From: Plantibacter sp. Leaf314
GTDB lineage: Bacteria > Actinomycetota > Actinomycetes > Actinomycetales > Microbacteriaceae
Assembly (NCBI RefSeq): GCF_001423185.1
Contig: NZ_LMOB01000001.1
Span: 2,401,889-2,465,888 of the forward strand
Reading direction: 5' to 3'
Length of the DNA stretch: 64,000 nt
Shown here: one piece after another, positions 1 through 9,600 of the stretch
How positions within the stretch are numbered: the first letter of the stretch is position 1
How the letters are laid out: the number at the start of each line of letters is the position of its first letter
Notes under the pieces: generated by a model
Databases searched by the model: none
The model's input: only the letters and a program-made list of their open reading frames with translations
What the model was told of the DNA's origin: nothing
Program-made: the position numbers and the translations under genes

Positions 1-19
1 CCACCCCTCGAGGAGAGAC

Positions 20-1477
20 ATGTCCGAGCCCAGCTACACCACCACCAACAGCGGAGCGCCCGTCGCCAGCGACGAGCACTCCCAGAGTGTCGGCGCCGAC
101 GGAGCGATCGCACTCCACGACCACTACCTGGTCGAGAAGCTCGCCCAGTTCAACCGGGAGCGCGTGCCGGAGCGCGTCGTCCACGCGAAGGGTGGTGGGG
201 CCTTCGGTCGCTTCGTCACGACCGGAGACGTCTCCCAGTACACCCGCGCGGCGCTGTTCCAGCCGGGCGTCGAGACCGAGATGCTCGCCCGCTTCTCCAC
301 CGTCGCCGGCGAGCAGGGCAGCCCGGACACCTGGCGCGACCCCCGCGGGTTCGCCCTGAAGTTCTACACGAGCGAAGGTAACTACGACCTCGTGGGCAAC
401 AACACGCCCGTCTTCTTCATCCGCGACGGCATCAAGTTCCCCGACTTCATCCGCTCGCAGAAGCGCCTGCCGGGGTCGCACCTCCGCGACCACGACATGC
501 AGTGGGACTTCTGGACCCTCTCGCCCGAGAGTGCCCACCAGGTCACCTGGCTCATGGGCGACCGGGGTCTGCCGGGCTCGTGGCGGCACATGGACGGCTT
601 CGGTTCGCACACCTACCAGTGGATCAACGCGAGCGGTGAGCGCTTCTGGGTGAAGTACCACTTCAAGACCGATCAGGGCATCGAGATCCTCACGCAGGAC
701 CAGGCCGACCAGATCGCCGGTGAGGACGCCGACTTCCACATCCGCGACCTCTCCGAGGCCATCACCCGCGGCGAGCACCCCAGCTGGACCCTGTCCGTGC
801 AGGTCATGCCGTACGCCGATGCCGCGAACTACCGCTTCAACCCGTTCGACCTCACCAAGGTCTGGCCGCACAGCGACTACCCGCTGATCGAAGTCGGGAA
901 GATGACGCTCGACCGCAACCCGGAGAACTACTTCGCCCAGATCGAACAGGCGACTTTCGCGCCGTCGAACTTCGTCCCCGGCATCGCGGCGAGCCCCGAC
1001 AAGATGCTCCTGGCGCGCATCTTCAGCTACGCGGACGCCCACCGGTACCGTGTCGGCACCAACCACGCGCAGCTGCCGGTCAACGCCCCGCACTCGCCCG
1101 TGCACTCCTACTCGAAGGAAGGGGCGATGACGTACACCTTCAACGACGCCAACGCCCCGGTGTATGCGCCGAACTCGGTCGGCGGAGCCCACGCCGACCC
1201 GGCCCGCGCGGCCGAGTCCTCCGGTTGGCAGTCCGACGGCGAGCTCGTCCGGGCGGCCGCGACGCTCCACGCCGAGGACGACGACTTCGGGCAGGCGGGC
1301 ACCCTCGTCCGCGAGGTGCTCGACGATGCAGCCCGCGATCGCCTCGTCGGCAACATCATCGGCCACGTCTCCAAGGTGACCCGCCCGGACCTCCGGGCCC
1401 GGGTCATCGCCTACTGGACCGCCGTCGACCAGACGCTCGGCGCGCGCGTCTCGGCAGGACTCCCGCCGCTCGTCTAG
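20..1477 (+). CDS. katA: Monofunctional haem catalase
   Basis: Breaks hydrogen peroxide down to water and oxygen in the cytoplasm. The 485-residue length matches small-subunit catalases; there is no C-terminal flavodoxin-like domain. Active-site landmarks are visible: distal His55 in RVVHAKGGG, distal Asn128 in VGNNTPVFF, and the proximal haem-ligand Tyr337 in [21 protein letters not shown] ribosome site lies just before the ATG. The promoter is outside the window. The gene ends into a strong hairpin shared with the convergent small gene. Nothing is missing from the core. Confidence 0.97.
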   Translation: MSEPSYTTTNSGAPVASDEHSQSVGADGAIALHDHYLVEKLAQFNRERVPERVVHAKGGGAFGRFVTTGDVSQYTRAALFQPGVETEMLARFSTVAGEQGSPDTWRDPRGFALKFYTSEGNYDLVGNNTPVFFIRDGIKFPDFIRSQKRLPGSHLRDHDMQWDFWTLSPESAHQVTWLMGDRGLPGSWRHMDGFGSHTYQWINASGERFWVKYHFKTDQGIEILTQDQADQIAGEDADFHIRDLSEAITRGEHPSWTLSVQVMPYADAANYRFNPFDLTKVWPHSDYPLIEVGKMTLDRNPENYFAQIEQATFAPSNFVPGIAASPDKMLLARIFSYADAHRYRVGTNHAQLPVNAPHSPVHSYSKEGAMTYTFNDANAPVYAPNSVGGAHADPARAAESSGWQSDGELVRAAATLHAEDDDFGQAGTLVREVLDDAARDRLVGNIIGHVSKVTRPDLRARVIAYWTAVDQTLGARVSAGLPPLV

Positions 1478-1493
1478 AGCGAGGGGCTTCACG

Positions 1494-1538
1494 CAGACGG
1501 ACGGTCGTCATCCCTGAGGGGTGACGACCGTCCGTCTG
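1494..1538. terminator. Bidirectional terminator hairpin
   Basis: A perfect 17-bp inverted repeat (1494-1510 and 1522-1538) encloses an 11-nt centre that can itself pair four more bases. It lies between the convergent catalase and small membrane protein genes, so it probably serves both. There is no clear T-tract, as is common in high-GC actinobacteria. Confidence 0.75.
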
Positions 1539-1557
1539 TCGGTCCGTGTCCGGTGGG

Positions 1558-1770
1558 TCAGACGCCCATGGGGCCCCCGCCGCGTCGCGGCTCGCCGCCC
1601 GTGCCCTGCGCGAGGGCTTTCGCCCGTTCGCGCTCGTGCTCGGTGTCGGCGTCGTGCGAACGGTAGGCGTCGTCTGTCCGAGCTGCACGGTCGCGCCGCA
1701 CGACGTACCAGACGGCGCCCACCGCCAGGAGGGCGATGACGATCAGGATCGCGATCGTTCCGATGTCCAT
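1558..1770 (-). CDS. Small single-span membrane protein, unknown function
   Basis: 70 residues. The N-terminus (MDIGTIAIL onward) is one hydrophobic helix of about 20 residues, followed by a charged tail rich in Arg, Asp, Glu and His and a Gly/Pro-rich end. The frame is open further upstream, but the ATG at 1770 is preceded by a good purine-rich ribosome site (AGGAAAGGAAG), so I chose it. The layout resembles the many small membrane-anchored proteins of actinobacteria; no family is recognised. It converges on the catalase gene. Confidence 0.6.
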   Translation of the reverse strand: MDIGTIAILIVIALLAVGAVWYVVRRDRAARTDDAYRSHDADTEHERERAKALAQGTGGEPRRGGGPMGV

Positions 1771-1820
1771 GTGCTCTTCCTTTCCTCGTCCACTCGACGC
1801 TAGCAAGCGCTCAGACGGAC

Positions 1821-1854
1821 GCAACCCCCTCGCCGACCGGGGCGAGGGGGTTGC
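1821..1854 (-). terminator. Terminator hairpin of the UDG-like gene
   Basis: A perfect 14-bp stem (1821-1834 with 1841-1854) has a 6-nt loop and sits 22 bp past the stop codon of the minus-strand gene that ends at 1877. Confidence 0.75.
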
Positions 1855-1876
1855 GGATGGATCGGTGCGCGGGACG

Positions 1877-2512
1877 CTAGCCGGCGACCTGCTTGGCGCG
1901 CGCGAAGACCTTCTCGATCTCCTCGCGACGACCAGGCTGCTTCAGCGACAACGGTGACGGGTGCGGCGCGTTGAACGCGCTGTAGGTGTTCCCGAGCAGC
2001 GGCTCGACGTGCTTCCACCAACCGTCCTGGGCGTGCGGACCGCAGAGGACTACGACGCGGAGGTTGCGGAGCAGCGGGAGCAGTGCGCGCAACTCCATGG
2101 CACCCTGGGCGACCTCGGGGGCGTTCGGCTTCTTGCGTCCGGCGCTCAGGTACCACGGGACGATGTTCCAGACCATGACGTCGTCGAAACCGATGTCGTT
2201 CCGCAGGTTCCAGAGACTCTCGGCGACCGGGTCGTCGTTGTCGACCGAGGCGAACCCCGATCCAGGTGCGTCGAGGCTGTCCGGAGCGAGGGTGCCCGGG
2301 GCGTCGAGGAGGATGAGGGTCTTCGCGTTGACGGCTGCATCGGCCGGGTCGACGAGCGGGAGCACGAGGTCGCTCTGCCGCCGTCCCCGGCGGGCCATCA
2401 TCGCGTCCGCCCAGTCGCGCAGCGGCGCGAGTGCCGGCGACTCGGCCAGCATGCGGTGTCGTTCGGCCAGTTCGTCCGGGTCCTGCAGCCCTCGCGGGGC
2501 GTCCATGTGCAT
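1877..2512 (-). CDS. Uracil-DNA glycosylase superfamily protein
   Basis: Predicted to belong to the uracil-DNA glycosylase superfamily, which excises deaminated bases from DNA. Features seen: a motif-1-like LILLDAPG, the VWNIVPWYLS segment, and near the C-terminus the HPSPLS loop typical of DNA insertion in UDGs. The exact UDG family is unclear. The frame stays open to a TTG at 2608, but the ATG at 2512 has a TACGCT -10 box exactly 6 nt before it, which suggests a leaderless transcript starting here and gives 211 residues. It is divergent from the MFS gene. Confidence 0.7.
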   Translation of the reverse strand: MHMDAPRGLQDPDELAERHRMLAESPALAPLRDWADAMMARRGRRQSDLVLPLVDPADAAVNAKTLILLDAPGTLAPDSLDAPGSGFASVDNDDPVAESLWNLRNDIGFDDVMVWNIVPWYLSAGRKKPNAPEVAQGAMELRALLPLLRNLRVVVLCGPHAQDGWWKHVEPLLGNTYSAFNAPHPSPLSLKQPGRREEIEKVFARAKQVAG

Positions 2513-2518
2513 CTTCCG

Positions 2519-2524
2519 AGCGTA
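2519..2524 (-). promoter_or_regulatory. -10 box (TACGCT), leaderless start of UDG-like gene
   Basis: TACGCT on the minus strand, 6 nt before the ATG at 2512. No convincing -35. Confidence 0.5.
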
Positions 2525-2636
2525 GCCCGTGACGGGAGTCTCGTCATCGTCTGAAGGCGTTCCGACCCCGGAACCGGCGACGAGGACGGTGAAATCCGTG
2601 CTCGTCAACCGGGGGCGAGGACCGTCGAGCCGGGCA

Positions 2637-2642
2637 TAGGCT
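2637..2642 (+). promoter_or_regulatory. -10 box (TAGGCT), leaderless start of MFS gene
   Basis: TAGGCT lies 7 nt before the ATG at 2650, leaving no room for an untranslated leader. Confidence 0.5.
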
Positions 2643-2649
2643 GACCAGG

Positions 2650-4128
2650 ATGACCACCGAGCCCACCGCCCCCGACGACCGGACCAAGTGGCGCGCCTTC
2701 GCGGTCTGCGTCTCCGTCGCCGCCCTCACGATCCTCGACCTCTCGAAGGTGAACGTCGGCCTCCCGTCCATCGAGCAGGCCCTCGACGCCGGCCCGACCG
2801 CACTGCAGCTGATCGTCGCCGGGTACGCCCTGGCGTTTGGCCTGATCCTCGTGCCCGCCGGCCGCTACGGCGACCTGCACTCCCGTCGACAGATGTTCAT
2901 GATCGGCCTGAGCGTGTTCGGTGCTGCGAGCCTCGTGTGCGCGATCGCCCCGAGCGTCGCCATCCTGATCGGCGGGCGGATCCTGCAGGGCGTCGCCGCC
3001 GGATTCCTCATGCCGCAGGTGATCGGGCTCATCCAGCAGCTCTTCGTGGGCAAGGAGCGCGGACGCGCCTTCGGGCTCTTCGGCGCCATCATCGGCCTGT
3101 CGACGGCGTTCGGTCCGACGCTCGGTGGCCTGCTCATCGCCGTCGGCGGCCCGGAGGACGGCTGGCGCCTGCTCTTCTGGATGAACGTGCCGCTGGCGAT
3201 CATCCTGCTGCCGATCGCCGCCCGCCTGCTGCCCAAGCAGCAGCCACGTGAGGCGGGGGCCGGTTCGCTCGACCCCGTCGGCATCGTGCTCCTCGGTCTC
3301 GCGGTGCTGTCGCTCATGCTGCCCTTCGTGCTGACGACGGGTTCGCCGGACGACGACCCGGCACGCTGGTGGCTCCTCCTCGGGTTCGCCGTGTTCGCCG
3401 GCCTGTTCGCCTGGTGGGAGGGTCGGTACCAGCGCGCCGGACAGACGCCCGTCGTCGACTTCTCGCTCTTCTCCCTCGGCAGCTACCGCAACGGCGTCCT
3501 CATCTCGACGACGTACTTCGCGGCCATGCCGGCCACCTTCCTCACCCTCACGCTGTTCGTCCAGCAGGGCCTCGGCCTCGAACCCGTCTTCGCGGGCATG
3601 ATCACGATCCCCTTCGCGCTCGCCTCGGCGGTCAGCTCCTGGTTGAGCGGCCGGGTCGTCGACAAGCTCGGACGTCCGCTCGTCGTGGGCGGGCTCGTGT
3701 TGGTGGTGGTCGGCTTCACCCTGAACTCGGTGCTCGCGTTCATCACTCCCCCGGAGGTCACCCCGTACGCCATGGGTGCGGCGATGCTCCTGGCGGGCAT
3801 CGGTGGCGGAGCCGTGATCTCGCCGAACCAGACGCTGATGCTCGCGGACATCCCGGTCGCGTCCGGCGGTGTCGCCGGGTCCATCGGTCAGCTCGGTCAG
3901 CGGATCGGCACCGCGGTCGGGCTCGCGGCGGCGACGGCGACCTTCTACGCGACGGTGTACTCGGAGAACGGCGGCGGTGCTTCGGGCGCCTCGCTCGACG
4001 TCTACCACGACGCCTACCGCAACAGCACCATCGTCACGATCGGCTTCGTCGTGATCGCCCTGGTCTTCGCGCTGCTCGACACGCGGTCCCGCAAGGTGGC
4101 CGATGTCGACTCAGGACCTTCGAAGTAA
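2650..4128 (+). CDS. MFS drug/metabolite exporter, DHA2 (EmrB/QacA) type
   Basis: Integral membrane transporter, probably a proton-driven antiporter. Its 492 residues are almost wholly hydrophobic helices in the 12-14 span range. Motif A is seen as GRYGDLHSRRQMF between early helices. The antiporter motif C is seen as GLSTAFGPTLGG. A short charged tail ends the protein. The substrate cannot be read from sequence. A siderophore-interacting protein gene follows 63 bp downstream behind a possible iron box, so siderophore export is possible but unproven. Confidence 0.85.
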   Translation: MTTEPTAPDDRTKWRAFAVCVSVAALTILDLSKVNVGLPSIEQALDAGPTALQLIVAGYALAFGLILVPAGRYGDLHSRRQMFMIGLSVFGAASLVCAIAPSVAILIGGRILQGVAAGFLMPQVIGLIQQLFVGKERGRAFGLFGAIIGLSTAFGPTLGGLLIAVGGPEDGWRLLFWMNVPLAIILLPIAARLLPKQQPREAGAGSLDPVGIVLLGLAVLSLMLPFVLTTGSPDDDPARWWLLLGFAVFAGLFAWWEGRYQRAGQTPVVDFSLFSLGSYRNGVLISTTYFAAMPATFLTLTLFVQQGLGLEPVFAGMITIPFALASAVSSWLSGRVVDKLGRPLVVGGLVLVVVGFTLNSVLAFITPPEVTPYAMGAAMLLAGIGGGAVISPNQTLMLADIPVASGGVAGSIGQLGQRIGTAVGLAAATATFYATVYSENGGGASGASLDVYHDAYRNSTIVTIGFVVIALVFALLDTRSRKVADVDSGPSK

Positions 4129-4136
4129 GGGTCACC

Positions 4137-4154
4137 TGAGTTAGGGTTACCTCA
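4137..4154 (+). promoter_or_regulatory. Possible iron box (DtxR/IdeR-like operator)
   Basis: TGAGTTAGGGTTACCTCA is an imperfect palindrome sharing the TTAGG...ACCT core of actinobacterial iron boxes. A weaker copy, TAAGGGTCACCTGAG, overlaps on its left (4126-4140). It lies 37 bp before the siderophore-interacting protein gene. The match to consensus is partial. Confidence 0.45.
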
Positions 4155-4191
4155 GTAGCGGCTGACGGGGTCGCTGGACGGAGGAGACCGG

Positions 4192-5025
4192 ATGGCGCGG
4201 ACGAACGCTGAGGTGTCGAGGATCAAGCCCGAGGCGGCGCGCCTGTTGACCCTCCGGGTGCTGCGGCGTGCGACGATCTCCCCGAACTTCGCCCGGGTCA
4301 CGCTCGGCGGTGGAGACATCGCCGACTTCGCCTTCCTCGGCTACGACCAGTGGTTCCGCTTCTTCATCCCCGTCTCGGACGGCGGCCTCGATCGGCTCCC
4401 GACCAAGCTCGACATGATCGCCTACGTCAAGTACCTGGCGATCTCGAAGTCGGTCAGGCCGGTGCTGCGCAACTACACCGTCCGCGACTACCGCGCGGAC
4501 GGACCGGAGGGTCCGGAACTCGACGTCGACTTCGTCATCCACGGCTCGGCAGCCGACGGGACCGCCGGACCCGCAGCCGGCTGGGCGCAGACGTGCCGAC
4601 CGGGAGACCCGGTCGCGCTGCTCGACGAGGGTCGGATGTTCAACCCGCCGCCCGGCACGGACCGGATCGTGCTCGTCGCCGATGAGACGGGATTGCCCGC
4701 CGTCGCCGGGATCCTCGCGCACCTTCCGGCCGACACGATCGGGACCGCGATCGTCGAGGTGCCGTCGGCAGCGGATGTCCAGACGCTCGAGGCGCCCTCC
4801 GGGGTCGAGGTCCGATGGGTCGTCCGGGACGATGTGCATGCCGTCCCCGGCCGCGGGGCGCTCGCGGCGGCGGAAGCCCTCGAGGCGCCGGGCCCGTCGG
4901 CGTACGGATGGGTCGTGGGCGAGCAAGCGCTCGCCGCGGCGGTGCGTCGCTCCTGGGTCCGCAGCGGCACGCCCAAGGAACGCGTCATGTTCTGCGGGTA
5001 TTGGAAGGTCGGCAAGGCGCACTGA
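4192..5025 (+). CDS. Siderophore-interacting protein (FAD-dependent ferric reductase)
   Basis: Belongs to the SIP/ViuB flavoprotein family, which reduces ferric siderophores in the cytoplasm to release iron using NAD(P)H. The FAD-binding signature RNYTVRDYR is at residues 93-101. The NAD(P)-binding half follows, and the protein ends in the family-typical GYWKVGKAH. Its 277 residues are of usual length. The ATG at 4192 follows a GGAGGAG ribosome site. The upstream iron-box-like repeat fits iron repression. No siderophore uptake genes adjoin it. Confidence 0.9.
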   Translation: MARTNAEVSRIKPEAARLLTLRVLRRATISPNFARVTLGGGDIADFAFLGYDQWFRFFIPVSDGGLDRLPTKLDMIAYVKYLAISKSVRPVLRNYTVRDYRADGPEGPELDVDFVIHGSAADGTAGPAAGWAQTCRPGDPVALLDEGRMFNPPPGTDRIVLVADETGLPAVAGILAHLPADTIGTAIVEVPSAADVQTLEAPSGVEVRWVVRDDVHAVPGRGALAAAEALEAPGPSAYGWVVGEQALAAAVRRSWVRSGTPKERVMFCGYWKVGKAH

Positions 5026-5114
5026 TCACCGGCATCGATCGTCCGAGTTCCGGAAAAACTCAGTTGATCGACCGAATACGGGGTGTCCCCGATGCTGGAG
5101 GAGCCAGGCTCGAC

Positions 5115-5120
5115 TAGCCT
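5115..5120 (+). promoter_or_regulatory. -10 box (TAGCCT), leaderless start
   Basis: TAGCCT lies 6 nt before the ATG at 5127. Confidence 0.5.
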
Positions 5121-5126
5121 CACGAC

Positions 5127-5996
5127 ATGCCCTCTCCCGCCGGCTCAGCCGGAAACACCATCGGCGCGCTGCCGATCGGTGCGGTCGCAGGGCTCAGGCG
5201 TCCGGGCTCGATGCGCTCGAGCACGGCCGACGTCGAGGATGTCCGCACGGATGCCGTCTCCACCGAGGACGGACGGCGATCGCCCGGGCCGCTCGCCACC
5301 TGGGACGGTGTCCGCTCGCGGTTCCAACCCGGCGAGGAACTCACCTTCGACGAGCGGTACCGCTACGCTCAGCTCCCGCTCATCGACGCCGACCATCCGC
5401 TGGCGCTCGCAGCCAGTCCCGATGGCAGCTACCGGGCCGGTCGCTACGTGGAACCACGCGTCGCCGTCGTCGTGCCCGTGCCGGTGGAGCGGTTGTTCGT
5501 CGACCCCATCTTCCTGAGCTACGAGGCGGACCTCGCCTCCGCGCCGTTCGCCGCGAAGCTCGCGCGAGGCATCGAGCTGCGTCGCGCCCACCGGCTGCAT
5601 GCCACGCTCGCCTCCGTCGACGCCTCCGACGACCTCCTCACCGGTCTCCGATCGGCGGTCGGCGCGTTCGCGCCGTTCCGAGCCAGACTCGCCGGACCCG
5701 TGATCGGCGGCTTCAATCGCGGCCGCTGTTACCTCCCGGCCACCGCTGACGCCTTCGAACCGATCCAGCGGGCGGTCGGCGGACGTGCCGTCCCGCTCGT
5801 GGGGGTCGGCATGCACCACTTCCGGGACGAGCTCGACCCGGCGGAGACGGCCGCGCTCGCGGCCTTCCTGGAACGCTGGCAGGACGCGACCCTGTTCGAG
5901 TGGACGGTCGACGAACTGGCGGTCACCTCGACCCACGACGATCTGGTGCTCAGTGGCCGCACCCTGGCCCGGATCCCGTTGCGGGCTGGGGCCTGA
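5127..5996 (+). CDS. Conserved protein, possible 2H phosphoesterase-like fold
   Basis: 289 residues, soluble, with no signal peptide or membrane segment. The middle carries LHATLASVD, which looks like one HxT motif of the 2H (LigT-like) phosphoesterase superfamily. A clear second HxT/S is not visible; GFNRGRCYLPAT occupies about where one would be expected. The C-terminal third contains MHHFRDELDPAE. Function is therefore unknown and the 2H assignment is tentative. It converges with the Nudix gene, with only 17 bp between the stop codons. Confidence 0.6.
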   Translation: MPSPAGSAGNTIGALPIGAVAGLRRPGSMRSSTADVEDVRTDAVSTEDGRRSPGPLATWDGVRSRFQPGEELTFDERYRYAQLPLIDADHPLALAASPDGSYRAGRYVEPRVAVVVPVPVERLFVDPIFLSYEADLASAPFAAKLARGIELRRAHRLHATLASVDASDDLLTGLRSAVGAFAPFRARLAGPVIGGFNRGRCYLPATADAFEPIQRAVGGRAVPLVGVGMHHFRDELDPAETAALAAFLERWQDATLFEWTVDELAVTSTHDDLVLSGRTLARIPLRAGA

Positions 5997-6013
5997 CACG
6001 TCGGACCGTCGAC

Positions 6014-6406
6014 TCAGCCGTCGGTGAGCAGCCGGACCATAGGGAGGTCCGGCGACGCCCAGTCCAGCTCGGCCAAGCGGTTCCGCGGCACCCACCGCAG
6101 TTCATCGTGATCGGTGCTGCTCACCGGTGGACCATCGCGGAAGGTGACGGCGTAACACGCCAGATCGATCCGCAGTGCGCCGACCGCGACGACGGATCGG
6201 TCGAGGAGACGACCGACGGAGACATCGGCTCCGAGTTCCTCCTGCAGCTCCCGCGCGAGGGCCTCCTCGGGGCGTTCGCCGGCCTCGACCTTGCCTCCGG
6301 GGAACTCCCACCGGCCGCCCGAGGACCGCTCAGGGGAGCGCCGGCACGCGAAGACGGTGTCGCCCTGGGAGGCGACGCCCGCGACGACCTCGATCGTGGT
6401 GACCAT
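6014..6406 (-). CDS. MutT-like Nudix hydrolase
   Basis: 130 residues. A complete Nudix box is present (GX5EX7REX2EEXG, starting GKVEAGE and ending RELQEELG), so it should hydrolyse a nucleoside diphosphate derivative such as 8-oxo-dGTP or an oxidised or unwanted CTP/dCTP. The sequence opens with VVAGVASQGDTVFACRRSPE, and GRWEFPGG leads into the box; both are typical of the MutT/NudG type. The frame extends upstream to 6625, but conservation begins at the ATG at 6406. Divergent from the nuclease-helicase gene across 221 bp. Confidence 0.85.
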   Translation of the reverse strand: MVTTIEVVAGVASQGDTVFACRRSPERSSGGRWEFPGGKVEAGERPEEALARELQEELGADVSVGRLLDRSVVAVGALRIDLACYAVTFRDGPPVSSTDHDELRWVPRNRLAELDWASPDLPMVRLLTDG

Positions 6407-6627
6407 ACCGGTCCGACCCCCTCGCTCGTGTCGTCGTCGGAGACTCCAGGGTAGGGGACCCGGCGCTCGGGTCGGCGCGACCGTGCTCCCCAGGGAGGCG
6501 TCGCACGGCGTCCGCTCATGGCGTCGCGGACGGGCGGCCGCGGGTCGGTGGTGCGTGCCAGACTGACAGCGATCGGGGGCGGTGGTCCCCCGCCGCAGCG
6601 TCGTCTCGAAAGGCACCCACCGCACCG
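6407..6627. other. Divergent intergenic region
   Basis: 221 bp between the Nudix and nuclease-helicase genes. A CAGACT hexamer at 6567-6572 could be a -10 for the rightward gene. No strong palindrome or small gene is seen. Confidence 0.4.
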
Positions 6628-9600
6628 ATGTTCCTCCTCGACGGTTCCGCCATCACGAGTGCCAGCGACCTCTCCAACGCGTCGTATTGCGAATTCGCCT
6701 TCCTGCGCTCCATCGACGCGAAGCTCGATCGCATCGACCCGATCGAGGAGCCCGAGGACGAGATGCTCATGCGCACCTCGAAGCTGGGCGATCAACACGA
6801 ACTCCGTGTGCTCGAGTCCTACCGGGCGGAGTTCGGCGCAGGCGTGGTCGAGCTCGAGCGCCCCGACGTCCGCGACGCCGGGGCGCTCGCCGCCGCCGTC
6901 GCGTCGACGCTCGCAGCCTTCCGTGCCGGCGCACCGATCGTCTTCCAGGCCGCGTTCTTCGACGGCTCGTTCATCGGCTTCGCCGACTTCATCGTCCGCA
7001 GGCCCGACGGCCGGTACCGGGTACAAGACACCAAGCTGGCCCGCTCTCCGAAGGTGACGGCGCTGTTGCAGCTCGCGGCCTACGTGGAACAGCTCAGCGC
7101 TGCCGGGGTGCCGGTCGACGACGATGTCGACCTCATCCTGGGCGACGGGACGATCAGCACGCACGCCGTCGCCGACATCCTCCCGGTCTACCGGCGTCGC
7201 CGCGCACGGCTCGTGCAGATCGTCGCGGAGCGGCTGCAGGACACGGACGCGGTGCAGTGGGGCGACCAGCGGTACAGCGTCTGCGGACGTTGTGCCTGGT
7301 GCGACGCGGAGATCACCGCGTCACGCGACGTCCTGCTGGTGGCCGGTCTCCGGCTGACCCAGCGCGACCGCCTGTCGGCCGCCGGGATCCACACCATCGA
7401 CGACCTCGCCACCCTCGCCCTCACCGGGTCGGCCCCCGGCGGCGCGTTCCACGGGCACCCGGCCACCGGTGGCGGCACCGTCGACGGGGTGTCGGAGACG
7501 ACGCTCGCGGCCCTGCGGGATCAAGCCCGTCTGCAACTCGAACCCACCTCGGAGCCCGGCGTCCCGGCATTCCACGTCCACGACGCCGCGGCACTCGGGC
7601 TCCTCCCGCAGCCCGATCCCGGCGACATCTTCTTCGACTTCGAGGGAGACCCCCTGTACACGGAGGGCGAGCCGGGCGACGCCCGCCGAGGCGATCGCAC
7701 CCGCTGGGGCATCGACTACCTGTTCGGGCTGGTCGACACCGACGGCGTCTTCCGATCCTGGTGGGCTCACGACTTCCACGAGGAGCGCATCGCGTTCATC
7801 GACTTCCTCGAGTACCTCACCGCCCGCCGGGCGGAGTACCCGGGCATGCACGTCTACCACTACGCGGCCTACGAACGGACGCATCTGCTCGCCCTGGCCG
7901 CCAGGCACGGCGTCGGCGAGCAGGTCGTCGACGACCTCCTGCGGGAGGCCGTGCTCTTCGACCTCTACCCGTTCGTCCGCAAGACGGTCCGCGTGGGCTC
8001 ACGGTCGTACTCGATCAAGAAGCTCGAGCCCCTCTACATGGGCGACGACCACCGCGACAGCGAGGTCACCAATGCGGCCGCGTCGATCACCGAGTACGCC
8101 GACGCCCGCGAGCTCAGCCGCAGCGACGACCCGGCGCTCATCGCAGAGGGCGAGCGCAAACTGGCGGAGATCGCCGAGTACAACGAGTACGACTGCGAGT
8201 CCACGCGCCGACTCCGCAACTGGCTCCTCGCCCTGGGCGAGGAGCGGGGTGTGCTCCCCGGCACCTTCGTGAACGATGCGCCGGAGCCGCTCATCGACGA
8301 CCCGACGCCCCTGCACGACGCCCTGACTGCCCTGGCCGGCGACCCGCTCGACCCCGGACGTTCCGACGACGCGGCGGCGTACGCCCTGGCTGCAGCCGCG
8401 ATCGACTACCACCGTCGGGAACACAAGTCGTTCTGGCAGGAGCACTTCTCACGGCTCATCGCCGCGCGCGACGACTGGGAGGACACCCGCAACGTCTTCA
8501 CGGTCACCGCGGGCGAGGTCGAGCGCGACTGGTTCCGGGAGGGGCGGCAGCGGAGCGATCGCCGGCACGTCCGCCTCTTCGGCCGCTGGGCTCCGGGGAG
8601 CAGTGTGAAGGTCGGCGCCGACCCCTTCGCCGTCTACGAGTACCCGGGCCCGTACACGGTCCCCCGCGCCGAGCCCGGCTCCCGTCCAGCCGGGCAGATC
8701 ACCGTGCTCGAGGTCGACGACGATTCCGTGCTCATCCAGGAGACGCTGAAGGGCGACCGGGATCCCTACACCGAGCTGCCGGTGGCGCTCACGCCGTCTC
8801 CCCCGCCCCGGCCTGGGACGCAGGTCGACGCCATCGCCGAATGGGGGCAGGCCATCGTCGACGCATCGCCCGACTGGCCGAGCGACGGTGTCGTCGACAT
8901 CCTCCGCCGCCGGCCGCCGCGCACCGGTTCGGGTGGTCCGCTCCCCCACCACGGCGACCGCGAGACGATCGCGGACGTCACCGCCGCCCTGCTCGACCTC
9001 GACGACTCAGCGCTCGCCGTCCAGGGTCCACCAGGGACGGGCAAGACCTACGTCGCTTCACACGTCATCACCGCGCTGGTGCGGCAGCACGGGTGGCGTG
9101 TCGGCGTGGTGGCCCAGTCGCACGACGTCGTGGAGAACCTGCTCGAACGCATCGTGAAGGCCGGCCTCGCCCCGGGCCTCGTGGCGAAGACGCTGCGGAC
9201 CGGTGCCGACCCGGACGCCGACCGCGGCTACACGATCCTGCCGTCCAACGGCCACGCGGCCTACGCGGGCGAGCAGGCCGGCGGGTTCGTCGTGGGCGGG
9301 ACTGCCTGGGACTTCAGCAACCCCAACCGGTTCCCACGCCGGTCACTCGACCTGCTGGTCGTCGACGAAGCGGGTCAGTTCTCCCTGGCCTACACGATCG
9401 CGGCGAGCGTCGCTGCCCGGAACCTGCTGCTCCTCGGCGATCCACAACAGCTCCCCCAGGTGAGCCAGGGGACGCATCCGGAGCCCATCGACACCTCCGC
9501 CCTCGGGTTCGTGGCCGATGGTCGAGACGTCCTGCCACCGGAACTCGGCTACTTCCTCCACGAGACCTGGCGGATGGACGCGGCGGTCACCGAGCCGGTC

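Noticed and set aside
5079..5091. CGGGG-TGT-CCCCG as a terminator of the siderophore-interacting protein gene
   Set aside because: Only 5 bp of stem and no T-tract; likely chance in high-GC DNA.
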